Below the pieces are notes generated by a model that saw only the letters and a program-made list of their open reading frames with translations, was not told where the DNA came from and searched no databases. Shown here piece after piece: positions 44,253 to 52,542 of a stretch of 64,000 nucleotides of DNA. Position numbers and translations under genes: made by a program. The stretch is taken from the NCBI GenBank assembly GCA_052379845.1, contig JBQTCF010000002.1; one strand, 5' to 3'. Within the stretch, counting starts at the first letter, position 1. The number at the start of each line of letters is the position of its first letter. The stretch is from Roseinatronobacter sp052379845 (GTDB lineage: Bacteria; Pseudomonadota; Alphaproteobacteria; Rhodobacterales; Rhodobacteraceae).

Positions 44253-45292
44253 CACATCTTTGGGTCCGCGCAGAACAGCGCCCGCAAGAAGACCGCGTAG
44301 GCATTACCGCAGACGGTGTTGCCGCGCTGGTTGCACAGGGGTTTCGCGTCACCATCGAGGACAGCCCCTGCCGCGCCTTGCCGCTTGCGCCCTATCTGAC
44401 CGCAGGCGCTGACCCTGCCCCGTTCGGCAGCTGGCCTGATGCGCCGCGCGATGCCATCATCTTCGGGCTAAAAGAACTGCCGGAAGATAACAGCCCCCTG
44501 CGCCATTGTCACATCATGTTCGGGCACGCCTTCAAGGGCCAGCCTGCCGGCCAGCGCCTGCTGGCGCGGTTCAAGGCAGGCGGGGGGGTGCTGTATGATC
44601 TGGAATATCTGACCAATGATCAGGGCCGCCGTGTCGCGGCATTTGGCTATTGGGCGGGCTATGCGGGGGCGGCTGTGTCGCTGCTGGCCTATGCTGCGCA
44701 GGCGCGCGGGCGAATTTGCGCGGCGGTTGCGCGTTTCGACGACCGGCACGCCATGGCACATGCGGTCACAGACGCGCTGGCAGGGATGGAACCACCACGC
44801 GTTTTGATCATCGGCGCATTGGGGCGCGTGGGCACGGGTGCGGGTGATCTGTGCGCCGCCGCAGGGGCCAGTATCACACGCTGGGACGTGGCAGAAACCG
44901 CGCATGGCGGCCCGTTTCCGGAAGTTCTGGACCATGGCATATTCCTGAACTGCATCCTGGCCAGCCCGCAGACGCCGGTTTTCGTGCCTGCGGATGCACG
45001 CAACGCCCCGCGTAAACTGCGCGTCATTGGCGATATTGCCTGCGACCCCACATCGGAATTTTCACCCGTGAAGGTGTATGACCGCGCCACGGACTGGACC
45101 GCGCCGGTGGTGCGGGTGGCAACTGATCCCGTTCTGGACGTGATGGCGATTGACAACTTGCCATCGCTGCTGCCGATCGAGTCCTCGCAAGATTTCGCCG
45201 CGCAACTGCTGCCGCATTTGCTGGCGCTGGATGACCTTAGCGCGGGGGTATGGGGTCGGGCACGGGCGGTGTTTGACCAGCATTGCGCATAA
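44249..45292 (+). CDS. Saccharopine dehydrogenase (lysine-forming)-like protein
   Basis: 347 residues. Resembles the NAD-dependent, L-lysine-forming saccharopine dehydrogenase of fungal LYS1 type: WVRAEQRPQEDRVGIT at the N-terminus, IFGLKELPEDNSPLRHCHIMFGHA, then a Rossmann region VLIIGALGRVGTGAGDLC. Present in many Rhodobacterales. Whether it acts in lysine breakdown or elsewhere is not shown by its neighbours. Co-translated with msrC. Its last 56 bases overlap the convergent exporter gene. Confidence 0.82.
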   Translation: MTHLWVRAEQRPQEDRVGITADGVAALVAQGFRVTIEDSPCRALPLAPYLTAGADPAPFGSWPDAPRDAIIFGLKELPEDNSPLRHCHIMFGHAFKGQPAGQRLLARFKAGGGVLYDLEYLTNDQGRRVAAFGYWAGYAGAAVSLLAYAAQARGRICAAVARFDDRHAMAHAVTDALAGMEPPRVLIIGALGRVGTGAGDLCAAAGASITRWDVAETAHGGPFPEVLDHGIFLNCILASPQTPVFVPADARNAPRKLRVIGDIACDPTSEFSPVKVYDRATDWTAPVVRVATDPVLDVMAIDNLPSLLPIESSQDFAAQLLPHLLALDDLSAGVWGRARAVFDQHCA

Positions 45293-46154
45293 CCACGCGC
45301 GACCGCTGCACCGCCAGAATACCAGCCATGATGACCACGACGCCAAGCAGGTCAAACAGGCCCAGCGCCTCGGACAGCAAGAAGGCCGCAACAGCCACCC
45401 CGAAAAACGGGTTCAGGAAGTGATAGGTTGCGGCGCGAACCGCGCCAATGCGCGCCACCAGCAAGAACCACACCCATGTCGCGGCCAGACCGGGCACCAG
45501 CACCGTGTAAGTGAACGCCCCCACCAGTTGCCATGTCCAGTTCACCTCGAAACTTTCGAACGCCAGCGCGGGGCCAATCAGGATCGCGGACCCCACCAGC
45601 ATTTGCAGCCCCACGATCATCAGCAAATTGCCACCACTGGCCGACGCCCCGCGCACCGACAGGGTTGCAACCGTCAGCGCGACCACGCCCGCCACGCATA
45701 ATAGCAACCCAAACAGGTCAACCCCGCCAGACAGGCGCGCACCCATGATGATGGCCACACCGGCAAACCCGGCAAACAACCCCCCCACCGCCAGCGGGCG
45801 CAAACGCTCCCCCAAGACCAGCCAACTTGCCAGCGCTACCAATAGCGGCATGGTGGACGCAATGATGGCGGCAAGCGAAGCTTCAATCGTTTGCATGGCA
45901 ATGAAATTCAGGCCCAGATACAGCGCATTCTGCGACAGCCCGAAGATGAATGTCGCACGCCATTGCGCGGGCGTCAGGTGCCAGCTTTGGCCCAGTGCGC
46001 GCGCGATGGCTATGCCAATCAGCCCCGATATCAGGAACCGCAGCGACAGCGCAAGCATGGGCGGCGCATCCGCCACAATCATGCGCGCCGATGTAAACGC
46101 CGAAGACCACATGAACGCAAAGGCAAGGCCCATAAGTAACGCGCGAATATCCAA
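45237..46154 (-). CDS. EamA/DMT-superfamily transporter
   Basis: 305 residues from the TTG at 46154 (AGGGGGCAGG upstream); the ATG at 46133 is the alternative. Ten hydrophobic segments in two EamA halves; opens DIRALLMGLAFAFMWSSAFTSAR. Probable exporter of a small metabolite. The 3-prime end overlaps the convergent saccharopine dehydrogenase gene by 56 bases. It lies about 96 bases after the SDR on the same strand. Confidence 0.85.
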   Translation of the reverse strand: MDIRALLMGLAFAFMWSSAFTSARMIVADAPPMLALSLRFLISGLIGIAIARALGQSWHLTPAQWRATFIFGLSQNALYLGLNFIAMQTIEASLAAIIASTMPLLVALASWLVLGERLRPLAVGGLFAGFAGVAIIMGARLSGGVDLFGLLLCVAGVVALTVATLSVRGASASGGNLLMIVGLQMLVGSAILIGPALAFESFEVNWTWQLVGAFTYTVLVPGLAATWVWFLLVARIGAVRAATYHFLNPFFGVAVAAFLLSEALGLFDLLGVVVIMAGILAVQRSRVVMRNAGQTPPVPDPIPPR

Positions 46155-46250
46155 ACCTGCCCCCTGCGTTGCACATGTGAAGCGATACCGCCTTTGTGCG
46201 GGCAATGCCAGCGCTGGAATGCCCGCCCCGCCAGACGGCAAGGCCCATGC

Positions 46251-47015
46251 CTATTTCGGGGGCAGGCGGGTCGCGCCATCCAGCCGGATGGTGGTGCCGT
46301 TCAAATACGGGTTTTCAATGATTTGCTCCACCATCAGCGCATATTCGGCTGGGTCGCCCAACCGCGCGGGGAACGGAATGTTTGCTGTAATGGCAGCAGT
46401 GGTTTCGTCAGGCAGGCTTTCCATCATGGGTGTGCGGAACAGACCCGGCGCAATGGCCATGCAGCGAATACCCGCGCGCGCGAAATCCCGCGCCGCTGGC
46501 AAGCATAGCGCGGCAATGCCGCCCTTGGACGCAGCATAGGCCGCTTGCCCCACTTGCCCGTCCTGCCATGCCGCCGAGGATGTGTTGATCACCACACCCC
46601 GTTCGCCCCCGTCCAGCGGGTCCAGCGCCTGCATGACCGCCGCACCATGCGCCATGACGTTGAACGACCCAATCAGGTTCACGCGGATCACGCGTTCAAA
46701 CAGGTCCGTTGACGGGGTGCCATCGCGGTTGACCACGCGCGCGGCCAGACCAATGCCCGCACAATTCACAACCGCGCGCAACTGCCCGCGCCCGTCCTGC
46801 ACGGCCTGCGCAACGGCTTTGCCCACTTGCGCGGCATCGGACACATCCACTTGATAGGCGCGGCCCCCGATTTCTGCCGCAACAGCCCCCCCGCGCGCCA
46901 CATCGAAATCGAAAATCGCCACTTCCGCGCCTAGCGCGGCCAGATGGCGCGCTGTAGCCGCGCCCAAACCGCTGCCGCCACCTGTAACAATGGCCATATG
47001 TCCCTTGATCTGCAT
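46251..47015 (-). CDS. HSD17B10-like 3-hydroxyacyl-CoA dehydrogenase (SDR)
   Basis: 254 residues. SDR motifs: VTGGGSGLGAATAR, NCAGIGLAARVV, INTSSAAWQDGQVGQAAYAASKGG and MAIAPGLFRTPMMESLP. This set matches type II 3-hydroxyacyl-CoA / 2-methyl-3-hydroxybutyryl-CoA dehydrogenases used in isoleucine and fatty acid breakdown. ATG 47015 has GGAGGGG upstream. Divergent from the HD-domain gene. Confidence 0.88.
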   Translation of the reverse strand: MQIKGHMAIVTGGGSGLGAATARHLAALGAEVAIFDFDVARGGAVAAEIGGRAYQVDVSDAAQVGKAVAQAVQDGRGQLRAVVNCAGIGLAARVVNRDGTPSTDLFERVIRVNLIGSFNVMAHGAAVMQALDPLDGGERGVVINTSSAAWQDGQVGQAAYAASKGGIAALCLPAARDFARAGIRCMAIAPGLFRTPMMESLPDETTAAITANIPFPARLGDPAEYALMVEQIIENPYLNGTTIRLDGATRLPPK

Positions 47016-47129
47016 CAGCACCCCTCCTGCGTGAATAGCACAAGTTATGCCGTGCAGCGCCTGCACTGCCAAGCCCCGCTTGCCAGTTTGCGCGCCCTGT
47101 CCTATGTCAAACAAAAGCAAGAGGACTGC

Positions 47130-47720
47130 ATGCCCCCACCCCGCGCCTGGCAAAGAATGCTGTCTGGCCGCAGGCTTGACCTGCTGGACCCGACACCTGT
47201 TGATATCGAGTTGGAAGACATCGCCCACGGCCTTGCCTTCGTGGCGCGCTGGAATGGCCAGACGCAGGGTGACTGGCCCTATTGCGTGGCCGAACATTCG
47301 CTGCTGGTCGAAGAAATCTTCACCCGCGCATCCGCCAAGCCCGAACCGCGCTGGCAACTGGCGGCATTACTGCATGACGCGCCTGAATACGTTATTGGCG
47401 ACATGATCTCGCCGGTCAAGGCCGCTGTCGGGCCGGAATATGGCGCGCTGGATGACAGGTTGGCAGCGGCAATTCATATTCGTTTTGGCCTGCCTGCCAA
47501 ATTGCCTACACATATAAAACGCCGCATCAAGGCCGCTGACAAACTGTCGGCATGGTTGGAAGCAACGCAGATAGCGGGGTTTTCCGTGACCGAGGCAAAC
47601 CGCTTCTTCGGGCGCCCCGATCCGGACCTGGCCGCAACCCTGTCCCTGCATCTGCGCCCCCCGGCCGAAGCCCGATCCGCCTATGTTGCACGGTGTGAAA
47701 CCTTGCTTGCCGCGCTATAA
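47130..47720 (+). CDS. HD-domain phosphohydrolase, YfbR-like
   Basis: 196 residues. The metal site is set by EHSLLVEEI and LLHDAPEYVIGDMISPVK, with a later Asp in IKAADKLSAW. This is the HD pattern of 5-prime-nucleotidase/YfbR-like proteins, often acting on deoxynucleotide monophosphates. ATG 47130 has AAGAGG upstream. It precedes hemF by 29 bases, with no obvious functional link. Confidence 0.82.
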   Translation: MPPPRAWQRMLSGRRLDLLDPTPVDIELEDIAHGLAFVARWNGQTQGDWPYCVAEHSLLVEEIFTRASAKPEPRWQLAALLHDAPEYVIGDMISPVKAAVGPEYGALDDRLAAAIHIRFGLPAKLPTHIKRRIKAADKLSAWLEATQIAGFSVTEANRFFGRPDPDLAATLSLHLRPPAEARSAYVARCETLLAAL

Positions 47721-47749
47721 CCCCAGCAGACCCGAAATAAGGACGCGCC

Positions 47750-48643
47750 ATGACCGACCCGTTTGATACCCGAAAATCCGTTGCTGCGGCATGGTTCCGC
47801 GAATTGCGCGATCAGATCGTGACCGCTTTTGAGGCGGTTGAGGATACCCACATAACAGGCCCCCTGTCCGACCATCCAGCCGGGCGGTTTGAACTGCGCG
47901 AAACCAGCCGCAGCGGTCCAGACGGGCAGGACGCAGGCGGCGGCTTGATGAGTGTGATGCGCAATGGCCGTGTGTTTGAGAAAGTGGGCGTGAACGTGTC
48001 GCAGGTCTACGGGCACCTGGGCGATGCCGCGCAGCGGTCCCTGACAGCCCGCAAGGAAATTCCGGGACTGGAGGCAGACCCCCGTTTCTGGGCCAGCGGC
48101 ATTTCCCTTGTGGCCCATATGCAAAACCCTCATGTCCCCGCTGTGCACATGAATACGCGCATGTTCTGGACACCGGGGGGCTGGTGGTTTGGCGGCGGGT
48201 CCGACCTGAATCCCTGCATCGAATATGCTGATGACACCGCTGATTTTCACAACACCCTGAAAGGGTATTGTGACCCGCACGGGGCAGACCTTTATCCGCG
48301 TTTCAAGGAATGGGCGGATGACTATTTCTTCATCCCGCACCGCAAACGCGCGCGGGGCGTGGGCGGCATTTTCTATGATGATCATTGCACAGGGGACTGG
48401 GACGCGGATTTTGCCTTCACGCAGGATGTGGGGCGCGCGTTTTTGCCCGCCTTTCTGGCGCAGGTGGAACGCCGCAGAAATATGGAATGGACAAATGCCG
48501 ACAAGGAAACGCAGCTTATCCATCGCGGGCTGTATGCGGAATATAACCTTGTCTATGACCGGGGCACGAAATTCGGGCTGCAAACGGGCCATGACCCGGA
48601 CGCGGTGCTGATGTCACTGCCGCCCTTCGCGCGCTGGGTGTGA
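47750..48643 (+). CDS. hemF: Oxygen-dependent coproporphyrinogen-III oxidase
   Basis: 297 residues. Decarboxylates coproporphyrinogen III to protoporphyrinogen IX using O2, in haem and chlorophyll synthesis. Family sequence: VHMNTRMFWTPGGWWFGGG, DLNPCIEY, RKRARGVGGIFYDD and ETQLIHRGLYAEYNLVYDRG. Complete and standard length. The window also has hemJ and hemW, but no oxygen-independent hemN. Confidence 0.96.
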   Translation: MTDPFDTRKSVAAAWFRELRDQIVTAFEAVEDTHITGPLSDHPAGRFELRETSRSGPDGQDAGGGLMSVMRNGRVFEKVGVNVSQVYGHLGDAAQRSLTARKEIPGLEADPRFWASGISLVAHMQNPHVPAVHMNTRMFWTPGGWWFGGGSDLNPCIEYADDTADFHNTLKGYCDPHGADLYPRFKEWADDYFFIPHRKRARGVGGIFYDDHCTGDWDADFAFTQDVGRAFLPAFLAQVERRRNMEWTNADKETQLIHRGLYAEYNLVYDRGTKFGLQTGHDPDAVLMSLPPFARWV

Positions 48644-48899
48644 TAGCTAGGTAGGAAACGCGCCGCAAAATGATTGGTTCTGGCCTGAAGCAGTCACCCA
48701 AGGCGCGGAGCAAAGGCCGCAGGCCGCCGCGCCATCGGCGGGCCATCCCGCGGCCTGCCGATGACCCGAAGGCGCGCCAAGCGATTGATGTCATGAGTGT
48801 GCCGCCGGGATAAACTGCATTCCTAATATGTGGGATCGGCAGACCCCGGCCTGCCGATAGTGCGGGCTTCAGCCAACTGTAAAAGTCAGCTTCAGGCCA
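48644..48899. repeat. Noncoding gap with two related inverted repeats
   Basis: No convincing gene. Two hairpins share the arm CTGCCGAT: one at 48733-48763 (CATCGGC / GCCGATG) and a perfect 8-bp one at 48835-48858 (ATCGGCAG / CTGCCGAT). They may terminate hemF and dnaQ transcripts from opposite sides, or belong to a small palindromic repeat family. Copy number elsewhere unknown. Confidence 0.5.
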
Positions 48900-49589
48900 T
48901 CACCCCCCATATTTCCGCCAGATCGCCCCATCCCCCATAGCCTGCACAAAAGCTGCATGCGCGGCGCGCTCATCCTCGCTCAGGCGCGGGGGCAGGGGGC
49001 TTGGACGTTTGGGCAGCGGCTGGCGGGACTGGTTGGCGCTGGCACTGCCGGATGATGAACTTAGCCCGAAATCCGGCTGTTGCCCGCCCAGTAGTTCCAG
49101 ATACACTTCGGCCAGAATTTCACTGTCCAACAGCGCGCCGTGCAGGGTGCGCGATGAATTGTCGATGGCAAAGCGGCGGCACAACGCATCCAATGACGCG
49201 GGCGAGCCGGGAAACTTCTTGCGCGCCAAAGTCAGCGTATCAAACGCGCGGTCATTGGGCAGGGGCGGCAGGTTCAGCCAACCCAGTTCGGCATTGATAA
49301 ACCGCATGTCAAAACTGGCATTATGGATCACCAACCGGTCATCCCCGATAAAAGCCAGAAAATCCTGCACAATATGCTTGAACACGGGCTTATCGCGCAG
49401 AAACTCATCCCCCAGCCCATGCACGTCAAACGCTTCCTTGGGCATGGGGCGTTCTGGGTTGATATATTGGTGATAGGTGCGCCCCGTGGGCATCAGATTG
49501 ACCAGTTCAACCACACCGATTTCGACAATCCGGTGCCCTTCGCTGGGTTCAAACCCTGTGGTTTCAGTATCCATGACCAGTTCACGCAT
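48900..49589 (-). CDS. dnaQ: DNA polymerase III epsilon subunit
   Basis: 229 residues. 3-to-5 proofreading exonuclease. Exo I in VMDTETTGF, Exo II in LVIHNASFDMRF, Exo III in HGALLDSEILAEV (DEDDh set). C-terminal tail after about 170 is Ser/Pro-rich and binds the alpha subunit. The ATG at 49589 lies inside the coaE end (8-base overlap). Last gene of the maf-aroE-coaE-dnaQ operon, transcribed away from the candidate origin. Confidence 0.95.
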   Translation of the reverse strand: MRELVMDTETTGFEPSEGHRIVEIGVVELVNLMPTGRTYHQYINPERPMPKEAFDVHGLGDEFLRDKPVFKHIVQDFLAFIGDDRLVIHNASFDMRFINAELGWLNLPPLPNDRAFDTLTLARKKFPGSPASLDALCRRFAIDNSSRTLHGALLDSEILAEVYLELLGGQQPDFGLSSSSGSASANQSRQPLPKRPSPLPPRLSEDERAAHAAFVQAMGDGAIWRKYGG

Positions 49590-50169
49590 CACTTGCCCCC
49601 AGTTTTGCAATCACATCGCGCACAGCAGCGCGGGCGCTGTCCATATCAACCGTTTCAATAATGAAATCCGCGCGCGCGCGTTTTTCCGCATCCGGCATCT
49701 GGCGCGACCGTATCATGTCGAACTGTTCCACTGTCATACCATCACGCGCCAGCACGCGGGCGCGTTGCACATCTGGCGGGGCAGTGACAACCAGCACCCC
49801 GTCAACGGCACTGCCCCCTTCCAACAGCAGCGGCACATCCAGCACCACCAAAGGGGCATCCGCACGCGCCGCGATAAACGCGGCCCTGTCAGCGGCGACC
49901 AGCGGGTGCACCACGCCTTCCAATCGCTGCAAGGCGGTGCTGTCCTGCGCAATCCAGCGCTTTAACTGGGCGCGGTCAATCGCGCCATCCACCACTGCCT
50001 GGGGGCATAGCGCGCCCACTGGCGCCACCGCTGCGCCGCCCCGTGCATAGAGTGCATGCACTGCCGCGTCTGCGTCCCACACTGGCACGCCTTCGTCACG
50101 GAACATTTGTGCAGTGGTCGATTTTCCCATCCCGATGGACCCGGTCAGGCCCAGAACATAAGGCGTCAT
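49582..50169 (-). CDS. coaE: Dephospho-CoA kinase
   Basis: 195 residues. Final step of CoA synthesis. P-loop in LTGSIGMGKSTTAQMF, then VPVWDADAAVHALY and FIIETVDMDSARAAV. Overlaps aroE (ATGA) and dnaQ. Confidence 0.95.
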   Translation of the reverse strand: MTPYVLGLTGSIGMGKSTTAQMFRDEGVPVWDADAAVHALYARGGAAVAPVGALCPQAVVDGAIDRAQLKRWIAQDSTALQRLEGVVHPLVAADRAAFIAARADAPLVVLDVPLLLEGGSAVDGVLVVTAPPDVQRARVLARDGMTVEQFDMIRSRQMPDAEKRARADFIIETVDMDSARAAVRDVIAKLGASDA

Positions 50170-50996
50170 TGGCCCAGCACCAGCCTGCGCAAACCTTCGG
50201 TCACGTCCGGCCTGTGCCCAAACCAGCGTTCAAACCCCGGCACGGCCTGATGCAACAACATCCCCAACCCGTCAACAACGGGGTTTCCACGGGCCTGCGC
50301 TTGTTCCAACAGGCCGGTCATCAGCGGCGTATAGACAATATCGGTGACCAGCGCATCCTGTGCCAACCCGTCAAGCGGCATGTCCAACGCAGGGTTTCCC
50401 ACCATTCCCAACGACGATGTATTCACCAGCAGGCCCAGTTCTTCCAGCCCCTGCACGCGGTCCGACCAATCCTGCACAACCACTTGCGCGCCAAATTCGC
50501 GCGCCAGCCCCTCCGCGCGTGCCCTTGTGCGATTGGTCAGCCGCAATTCTGGCACCCCCGCATCCAGCAACGCCACAATGATGGCCCGCGCCGCGCCGCC
50601 AGCCCCCAGCACCTGCGCCGGCGCCCGTTCCGCAACCCAGTCCGGGGCGGATTGACGCAAATTCGCCAAAAACCCGTAACCGTCAGTATTATCCGCGTGA
50701 ATGCGCCCGTCCGGCCCAAATGTCAGGGTATTTGCGGCCCCGATCCGCGCAGCAACAGGCGACACGTCATCTGCCAGCGCAAGCACCTGCTCCTTGTGGG
50801 GAATAGTCACATTCGCCCCCACAAACCCCATATGCGGCATGGCACGCAATACAGCTTCCAAGCTGCCGGATTCTACATGCAGGGGCACATAATGCCCACG
50901 CAGCCCATATTCCTGCAGCCATGACCCATGCACCAGCGGGGATTTGCTGTGCCCGACCGGACTGCCAATAACGCCCGCCAATGGTATCTTGCTCAT
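50166..50996 (-). CDS. aroE: Shikimate dehydrogenase
   Basis: 276 residues. NADPH-dependent reduction of 3-dehydroshikimate. Motifs: GVIGSPVGHSKSPLVH, NVTIPHKE, GAANTLTFGPDG, NTDGYGFLANL, GAGGAARAII and NTSSLGM. Overlaps both maf and coaE by four bases (ATGA). Confidence 0.95.
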   Translation of the reverse strand: MSKIPLAGVIGSPVGHSKSPLVHGSWLQEYGLRGHYVPLHVESGSLEAVLRAMPHMGFVGANVTIPHKEQVLALADDVSPVAARIGAANTLTFGPDGRIHADNTDGYGFLANLRQSAPDWVAERAPAQVLGAGGAARAIIVALLDAGVPELRLTNRTRARAEGLAREFGAQVVVQDWSDRVQGLEELGLLVNTSSLGMVGNPALDMPLDGLAQDALVTDIVYTPLMTGLLEQAQARGNPVVDGLGMLLHQAVPGFERWFGHRPDVTEGLRRLVLGQ

Positions 50997-51586
50997 CCCT
51001 CAATCACTCCGCGCAAGGACAGGTAGTTCAGCACTTCCAGCAGGGGCAGACCAAGTATAGTGAAATAATCACCCTGAACCTGCGCAAATAGCCGCACACC
51101 TTCTTCTTCCAGTTTATACGCGCCCACGGATTCGGATATACCGGGCCAGTTGCGCGTCACATAGCTGTCCAGAAAGCTGTCGGAAAACTGCCGCATCGTC
51201 AACCGCGCGACGCCCACATGCCGCCAGACAGGCCCCCCCCCTTGATAGATTACCGCAGCGGACAAAAGCTGATGGGTCTGGCCGCGCAATTGCTGTAACT
51301 GGGCATGCGCTTCCTCGGGGGTTTGTGGCTTTTGCAGACACGCGCCCTTGATCGACAAGACCTGGTCACAGCCCAACACCCAAGCTTCCGGCCAGCGCGC
51401 AGCAACTTTTCGCGCCTTGCTTTCTGCCAATGCATCCGCAATGTCGCGCGGGCTGGCACCATCCAGCATCAGGGCATCGGTGATCGCGGCTTCATCGACG
51501 CGGGCAGGGCGCACGTCCAGTGTCAGGCCTGCATTGCGCAGCATCTGCGCGCGTGTGCTGGAACCAGAGGCCAAAATAATGTTCAT
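50993..51586 (-). CDS. maf: Maf-family nucleotide pyrophosphatase
   Basis: 197 residues. House-cleaning pyrophosphatase on odd nucleotides. ILASGSSTRAQMLRNAG opens the family, with ARKVAARW, VLGCDQVL and WPGISESVGAYKLEEEGV. A run of nine C (51233-51241) encodes GGG. Its start codon touches the first DnaA box of the candidate origin. First gene of the left-going operon. Confidence 0.94.
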   Translation of the reverse strand: MNIILASGSSTRAQMLRNAGLTLDVRPARVDEAAITDALMLDGASPRDIADALAESKARKVAARWPEAWVLGCDQVLSIKGACLQKPQTPEEAHAQLQQLRGQTHQLLSAAVIYQGGGPVWRHVGVARLTMRQFSDSFLDSYVTRNWPGISESVGAYKLEEEGVRLFAQVQGDYFTILGLPLLEVLNYLSLRGVIEG

Positions 51587-51594
51587 GTGGATAA
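51586..51594 (-). promoter_or_regulatory. DnaA box 1
   Basis: TTATCCACA on the minus strand, a perfect match. Overlaps the maf start codon by one base. Confidence 0.75.
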
Positions 51595-51731
51595 CCCTGT
51601 GTGAATCCCGCTGCCAAACCGCATAACAAGATCTGCGTAACCCCGTTCTGGCGGCTGTGCTGTCAGTTTACCCACTACCATGCAAGGCATCATTGGCAAA
51701 AGCCCACATGTGGAAATATGAAAACCAACGC

Positions 51732-51740
51732 TGTGGATAA
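51732..51740 (-). promoter_or_regulatory. DnaA box 2
   Basis: TTATCCACA on the minus strand, a perfect match, in the middle of the gap. Confidence 0.78.
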
Positions 51741-51861
51741 GTATTTTCCGACTTTTACCCCTCGATGATATTCTGTTTTTGTTCTAAGTTAACCTTTTGT
51801 CTTAAAATGAATATTCTGTTTTCTGTCAGCGGATCGTCAGCGCACTGCCTGTGTATATAAG

Positions 51862-51870
51862 TGTGGATAA
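51862..51870 (-). promoter_or_regulatory. DnaA box 3
   Basis: TTATCCACA on the minus strand, a perfect match. A one-mismatch box lies 12 bases upstream and another six bases downstream in the opposite orientation. Confidence 0.78.
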
Positions 51871-51966
51871 CAATCTTATCCCCATATCAACAGGCCCTAC
51901 TAACAACATCATTTCCTTTCTATATTTCTTAATTTATTAGTAGGCAGCAGATTGAAAGGCCCCGGC

Positions 51967-52407
51967 ATGCTGTCTACCCTCTATCCTTGGATCAAAGCAT
52001 TACATATTATGGCCGTCATCAGCTGGATGGCGGGCCTGTTTTATTTGCCACGTTTGTTCGTCTACCATGTTGAACGCGGTAACGATGCGCCGGGCATGGG
52101 CAGCGTGTTTGAAACCATGGAACTGAAGCTGCTGCGTGTTATCATGAATCCCGCCATGATTGTTGCGTGGCTTTCCGGGCTTACGCTGGCAACAATGCCT
52201 TGGGTGCTGGATATGGGCGCAGTCTGGCCTTACAGTAAATTCGCAGCGCTTCTGGGGATGACATGGTTTCATATGTGGTGCGCACGTCGGCGTCGCATTT
52301 TTGCGACGGGGGAAAATACCCTGACTGGCCGGAATTACCGCATGATGAATGAAGTGCCCACTGTGCTGATGGTGATTATCGTTCTGTCTGTTGTTGTGAA
52401 ATTCTAG
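51967..52407 (+). CDS. hemJ: Protoporphyrinogen oxidase HemJ
   Basis: 146 residues. Membrane protein that oxidises protoporphyrinogen IX in many alphaproteobacteria. Four hydrophobic segments and the family sequence WIKALHIMAVISWMAGLFYL, then RVIMNPAMIVAWLSG, KFAALLGMTWFHMW and NEVPTVLMVIIVL. The conserved His in KALHIM and the Lys in YSKF fit. ATG 51967 is preferred to an in-frame TTG at 51952. First gene right of the candidate origin. Confidence 0.9.
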   Translation: MLSTLYPWIKALHIMAVISWMAGLFYLPRLFVYHVERGNDAPGMGSVFETMELKLLRVIMNPAMIVAWLSGLTLATMPWVLDMGAVWPYSKFAALLGMTWFHMWCARRRRIFATGENTLTGRNYRMMNEVPTVLMVIIVLSVVVKF

Positions 52408-52412
52408 GCAGA

Positions 52413-52441
52413 TTGACTCTTGCGTTAATTCGATGTATGGC
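52413..52441 (+). promoter_or_regulatory. Candidate rho promoter
   Basis: TTGACT, 17-base spacer, TATGGC: five of six at -35 and three of six at -10. It lies about 100 bases before the rho start, with a parS site just downstream at 52468. Confidence 0.45.
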
Positions 52442-52467
52442 GAAGTTGCTTTGCCGTCCGGCGATAG

Positions 52468-52483
52468 CGTTTCACGTGAAACA
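52468..52483. promoter_or_regulatory. parS site 1 (ParB-binding)
   Basis: CGTTTCACGTGAAACA; the 14-bp core GTTTCACGTGAAAC is a perfect palindrome and matches the universal chromosomal parS core. Lies in the 5-prime region of rho. Confidence 0.93.
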
Positions 52484-52542
52484 CACCATACTTTTGCTGC
52501 CGCGTGCCCTTGTTCAAGGGTTGTGGGCAATCAGGATTTGCC

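Larger units (their letters stand above)
51587..51966. other. Candidate chromosomal replication origin (oriC)
   Basis: An AT-rich gap of about 380 bases between divergent operons. It contains three perfect DnaA boxes (TGTGGATAA) and two one-mismatch boxes (51850-51858 and TTATCCCCA at 51876-51884). AT-rich stretches at 51765-51830 and 51900-51950 could unwind. parA-parB and four parS sites lie to the right. Genes on both sides point outward. I infer an origin; none of this proves firing. Confidence 0.75.

Noticed and set aside
51233..51241. Nine-C tract as a phase-variable switch in maf
   Set aside because: It encodes conserved-frame glycines in a housekeeping gene; no sign of alternative length.
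51789..51805. TTAA-N9-TTAA as a CtrA site in the origin region
   Set aside because: The known spacing is seven bases; nine is a poor match and one near-hit in AT-rich DNA is expected by chance.
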